A DNA stretch of 10,495 nt from Dinochytrium kinnereticum. Taxonomy: Eukaryota > Chytridiomycota > Chytridiomycetes > Chytridiales > Chytridiaceae. The stretch is from NCBI GenBank assembly GCA_027604005.1, contig JADGJT010000436.1, positions 6,312 to 16,806 on the forward strand, in the 5' to 3' direction. Numbering within the stretch: the stretch's first letter is position 1; every line of letters starts with the position of its first letter. The position numbers and the translations under genes are program-made. Positions 8,054 to 10,495 of this stretch are shown here, in pieces. The notes beneath the pieces were generated by a model, which was not told the DNA's origin, searched no databases, and saw only the letters and a list, made by a program, of their open reading frames with translations.

Positions 8054-8450
8054 TTCTTTATTATTCCTACAGTGCAGAGTCAGTCTGCGAGTCTCATCTC
8101 AGTTGAAGCTGAGGTCATGCTGAAGCCTTTCATCATTTATGACAAGAATGAAGCCGAATTCGCGACTCAAAGCGTGTCTGCCATCAAAGAGGAAGCGTGC
8201 GGCCCTCATTGATGGGATCAAGGCAAAGACAGCATTAGGCAAAAGCCTAAAACACTTTTCAACATTGAATTATTTCAAAAGGGTTACGCTCAGACAGCGA
8301 CAGAGTCAAAGTCAAGGACGAAGGCTCAAGCAAAGGCTTCGTTTACCAGTCAAGAGGAGTTGGCGCGCATCGCTCTTTGCACTTGGTCGTTGTAGAAGTC
8401 AAGCTGTGGTCAGAAGAGGCGACAAAAATGGAGGGAAAAGGAGACGATTG
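8054..8450 (+). CDS. Possible multi-exon gene, incompletely resolved, unknown product
   Basis: Two stretches have codon patterns like real exons but lie in different frames. The first, about 8054-8196, reads SLISVEAEVMLKPFIIYDKN and onward; it follows a good acceptor (CCCTTCCCTGCAG) and contains an ATG at 8117. The second, open from 8266, includes SDSDRVKVKDEGSSKGFVYQ, then HLVVVEVKLWSEE, and ends at a clear donor (GTATGT at 8451). A matching acceptor (TTTTTTTTAG, ending 8598) would give a stop two codons later. No single intron joins the two parts with strong sites; GTGCGG at 8197 to ACAG at 8297 keeps frame but is weak. A competing ATG frame at 8139-8489 is very Arg/Lys-rich and looks like a shadow. 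The bounds and product are uncertain, and this may be a gene remnant. Confidence 0.35.
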
Positions 8451-8912
8451 GTATGTTCTGACTGCTTTTTTCTTTCGGCTCGCTTTTAAAGACTGTAATT
8501 TGTTTTGCGAGGATTGCTTGATGAATTGATGATCAAAATGGATAAAAATAATAGATCACACTTCTTTCCTGACTTAAGCTTTTTCATCTTTTTTTTAGTA
8601 TGTAGAAATTAGTAGAAATTACATGTGTGGATCAACCAATTAAGCTTATTCATACCCATAATGCCAGATGGTTGAGTGATAGTTAAGATTGTGAAACTAT
8701 AAATCAAAACTATTCCAAGTCTCCGTGATAACAACGGACGAAGTTCTCTACTGGAAGAATTTTAATAACGGCCCATACAAACGCGTTTTTTGTCCAGGCT
8801 TTACGAAAGCTTGAAGATAATAGAAGAATATATATTACTTCAAGGCAAGCCTGCATCATATTTAAGAAGACTCTGTTTATTTCGGAAAAAGTTCTGCCCT
8901 GCAACTGCGAGG
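8451..8912. other. AT-rich region without a clear gene
   Basis: The left part (8451-8598) may be an intron of the preceding weak gene. A 10-bp direct repeat, GTAGAAATTA, occurs back to back at 8602-8621. The rest holds only short frames, including a 64-residue minus-strand one at 8904-8710 that lacks support. Part of it must be the 3' UTR of the acidic repeat protein gene. Confidence 0.5.
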
Positions 8913-10495
8913 TTATTTGGTTGCCTTGCTAAGGAATAGAACAAAAATGATCGCTATCGTTGCGACTATTAATGATCCATGCCAAAAATAAAAGAAAGAA
9001 TAGTCCAAAAAACAGGCCCCATCATCAACAAAGGATTCCAATCCACAATCTTCTTCTTCTCCGAACTCGGACCAAGCCTCTACGGTAGACACGCAGAGCT
9101 CCTCAACCAACTTGGGAACAAGCACAGTATCTTCAACGCCGTAGGTAACAGTCTCCTCGTCGATGGCCACAATGTCTTCAATAGCCTTCCCAACACTCTC
9201 GTCGATATCGGGAGCAGTCTCGGATGTGTCGACCAATAGAGTCTCCTGCCGGCAGAGATCCCTGTTGACAGTAGTTACAATTATGATCTCCTCCAGAAAA
9301 AACTCCTCGACGATAACTTCGTTAGCATTCTGTCCGGTAACGATGGTCTCAGCGACCTCGCCTGTCAAGCCAAAGTCAATAGGTGTCTCTTCGCAAAAAA
9401 GAAGAGTTAAACCATAGTCTTCTTCGTCAGAAAAGACGTTTCCTTCTTCGGGGACAAGGCTATCGTCGAAAGTTCCCTCGACGACCTCCGAAATAGACTT
9501 GTTCGTAGACACACAAAGCTCCTCAATGACCGTGGAAACGGCCCAAATCTCTGGGACAACGTGGGCAGCGGGCTCCGTCTGAAAGGTCCCAGTTTCTTCA
9601 AAAGCCATGCTACTAGACACCTTGACAACGTCCAGATTCTCGAGGACAGCATCAGAGGAAATCTCCTCAGCAACAGGGATATACTCGCGGATAAAACCCT
9701 CAACAACAGGTTCGTAGATAAGAGCAGGGTTCTCATCCAAACCGACTTCGTAAACAGTCTGTTCGGCCTCTTCCACGTCTATAGGCTCCGGAACAGCGAC
9801 GGAGAGAGTCTCTTGAGAAGGCTCGTGAGCCTGCGCAGTGCTATAGACGATCTCATCGAAAGGCACTTCCTCGATGATAGTCACGTAGACAGAATTCTCA
9901 ACAAACTCTGTAGCAACCTTCTCGGAAGGCATGCAGAGCTCCTCAGCAACATCGGAAGGAAGAGTCTCCTCAGCAACAACTTCCATAACAATATTCTCAA
10001 AGACACGCTCCTGAGCGTTGAAGGTTTCTGGAAAACCCACGCAAACAATCTCCTCCGTTGGCGCGCTAGGAATATGGACTGCGGGGTCGACCACTACCCC
10101 CTCAACGATCATGGCCTCACTAACTACTTCCTCAATAGTCTTGGCCTCGCTAAGTACCTCCTTAGCGACCACATCCGAGGAGATAGAGACGACGAGGGGC
10201 TCCTTAGCAGGCGCACTGGCCTCCTCAGCGACAGAGAGGGTCTCCTCGAAAAAAACTGCTTCGATGACAGTCACGTAAACAGAGTCGTCGTCAGAAACAG
10301 CGGCAGTCTCCTCAGAAGGTCTGCAGGGCTCCTCAGCGATATCTACAGGAAGAGCCTCCTCATCTTCATAGGCACTCTCCTGCAGAGCATTGAAGATCTC
10401 GGAATCAACCACGCTGACGATCTCCTCCGTAGGCGCGCTGGGAATCTCGACTACGGGGACGACCGCTGCCTCCTCAACGATCATGGCCTCACTAA
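8913..10495 (-). CDS. Acidic Val/Glu-rich repeat protein with C-terminal membrane anchor (5' partial)
   Basis: The minus-strand frame is open from the right edge to a TAA at 8915-8913, giving 526 visible residues. The Met at 10484 is not the start: the residues before it (SEA) continue a repeat seen again internally. The protein is strongly acidic and rich in Val, Glu, Ser and Thr, with few aromatic residues, and is probably extended or disordered. It contains at least four copies of a long module. Each carries a Cys after Glu-Glu (EEPCRPSE, EELCMPSE, EELCVST twice). Near the end is a single hydrophobic helix (SLIVATIAIIFVLFL) followed by only SKATK, which fits a tail-anchored protein or a type I protein with a very short cytosolic tail. 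The N-terminus, which would decide between these by showing a signal peptide, lies outside the window. No known family is recognised. Confidence 0.8.
   Translation of the reverse strand, partial: SEAMIVEEAAVVPVVEIPSAPTEEIVSVVDSEIFNALQESAYEDEEALPVDIAEEPCRPSEETAAVSDDDSVYVTVIEAVFFEETLSVAEEASAPAKEPLVVSISSDVVAKEVLSEAKTIEEVVSEAMIVEGVVVDPAVHIPSAPTEEIVCVGFPETFNAQERVFENIVMEVVAEETLPSDVAEELCMPSEKVATEFVENSVYVTIIEEVPFDEIVYSTAQAHEPSQETLSVAVPEPIDVEEAEQTVYEVGLDENPALIYEPVVEGFIREYIPVAEEISSDAVLENLDVVKVSSSMAFEETGTFQTEPAAHVVPEIWAVSTVIEELCVSTNKSISEVVEGTFDDSLVPEEGNVFSDEEDYGLTLLFCEETPIDFGLTGEVAETIVTGQNANEVIVEEFFLEEIIIVTTVNRDLCRQETLLVDTSETAPDIDESVGKAIEDIVAIDEETVTYGVEDTVLVPKLVEELCVSTVEAWSEFGEEEDCGLESFVDDGACFLDYSFFYFWHGSLIVATIAIIFVLFLSKATK
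9097..10495 (-). repeat. Long coding repeat, four diverged modules of about 124-140 codons
   Basis: The module marker (G/A)GCTCCTC on the plus strand occurs at 10327, 9937, 9517 and 9097, with spacings of 390, 420 and 420 bases, all multiples of three. The first two modules also share SEAMIVE (starting 10493 and 10121, 372 apart) with SAPTEEIV and SVYVT(V/I)IE. The last two share EELCVST and an EDYGL/EDCGL motif. The period is therefore kept in frame with small in-frame indels. The right edge of the window cuts the outermost visible module, so more copies may follow. Confidence 0.75.

Noticed and set aside
8139..8489. Basic 116-aa plus-strand ORF
   Set aside because: It is extremely rich in Arg, Lys and Gln, and a different frame over the same bases has a better coding pattern and a donor site. 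It is probably a shadow.
8710..8904. 64-aa minus-strand ORF with a hydrophobic stretch
   Set aside because: It is short, lies in AT-rich sequence, and has no recognisable motif or splice context.
8979..9417. Plus-strand ORFs within the acidic repeat gene
   Set aside because: They are complementary shadows of a codon-biased repeat. The minus-strand frame is continuous for over 1.5 kb and keeps its repeats in frame.

Overview
The window is nuclear DNA of a eukaryote. Coding regions are split by short introns (about 49-138 nt) with standard GT...AG ends, spacing is loose, and there are no operon-like ribosome binding sites. A CENP-B/pogo-type (Fot1-like) DDE protein, compact introns and a PB1 domain fit a fungus, possibly an early-diverging (chytrid-like or mucoromycotan) one. 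That placement is inference; nothing here fixes the taxon.

Layout, left to right: (1) the 3' end of a multi-pass membrane protein gene (2-799, +), cut by the window edge; (2) a paralogue in tandem (1043-3429, +), which I reconstruct as four exons and 713 aa; (3) only 54 bases later, a CENP-B-type DNA-binding/DDE transposase-derived gene (3484-5837, +), reconstructed as three exons and 748 aa, whose last exon encodes a PB1 protein-interaction domain; (4) a convergent intergenic region with a nested hairpin (5838-6228); (5) a minus-strand three-exon gene (7564 to 6229) for a 392-aa repeat protein of unknown family; (6) a 52-bp tandem repeat (7657-7810); (7) a poorly resolved plus-strand coding signal (about 8054-8450); (8) AT-rich sequence with no clear gene (8451-8912); (9) the 3' part of a minus-strand gene for an acidic, Val/Glu-rich repeat protein with one C-terminal membrane anchor (10495 to 8913), running off the right edge.

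The standout is gene 3. Two of its three expected DDE catalytic aspartates are replaced (Gly266 and Ser379; only Asp413 remains), yet the reading frame is long and intact. Two introns with correct phases join it to a C-terminal PB1 domain with a clear OPCA-type acidic motif. This looks like a domesticated transposase turned into a DNA-binding protein with an interaction module. The genes do not form an obvious pathway. The two membrane paralogues record a local duplication, and the other genes are lineage-specific repeat proteins of unknown function.
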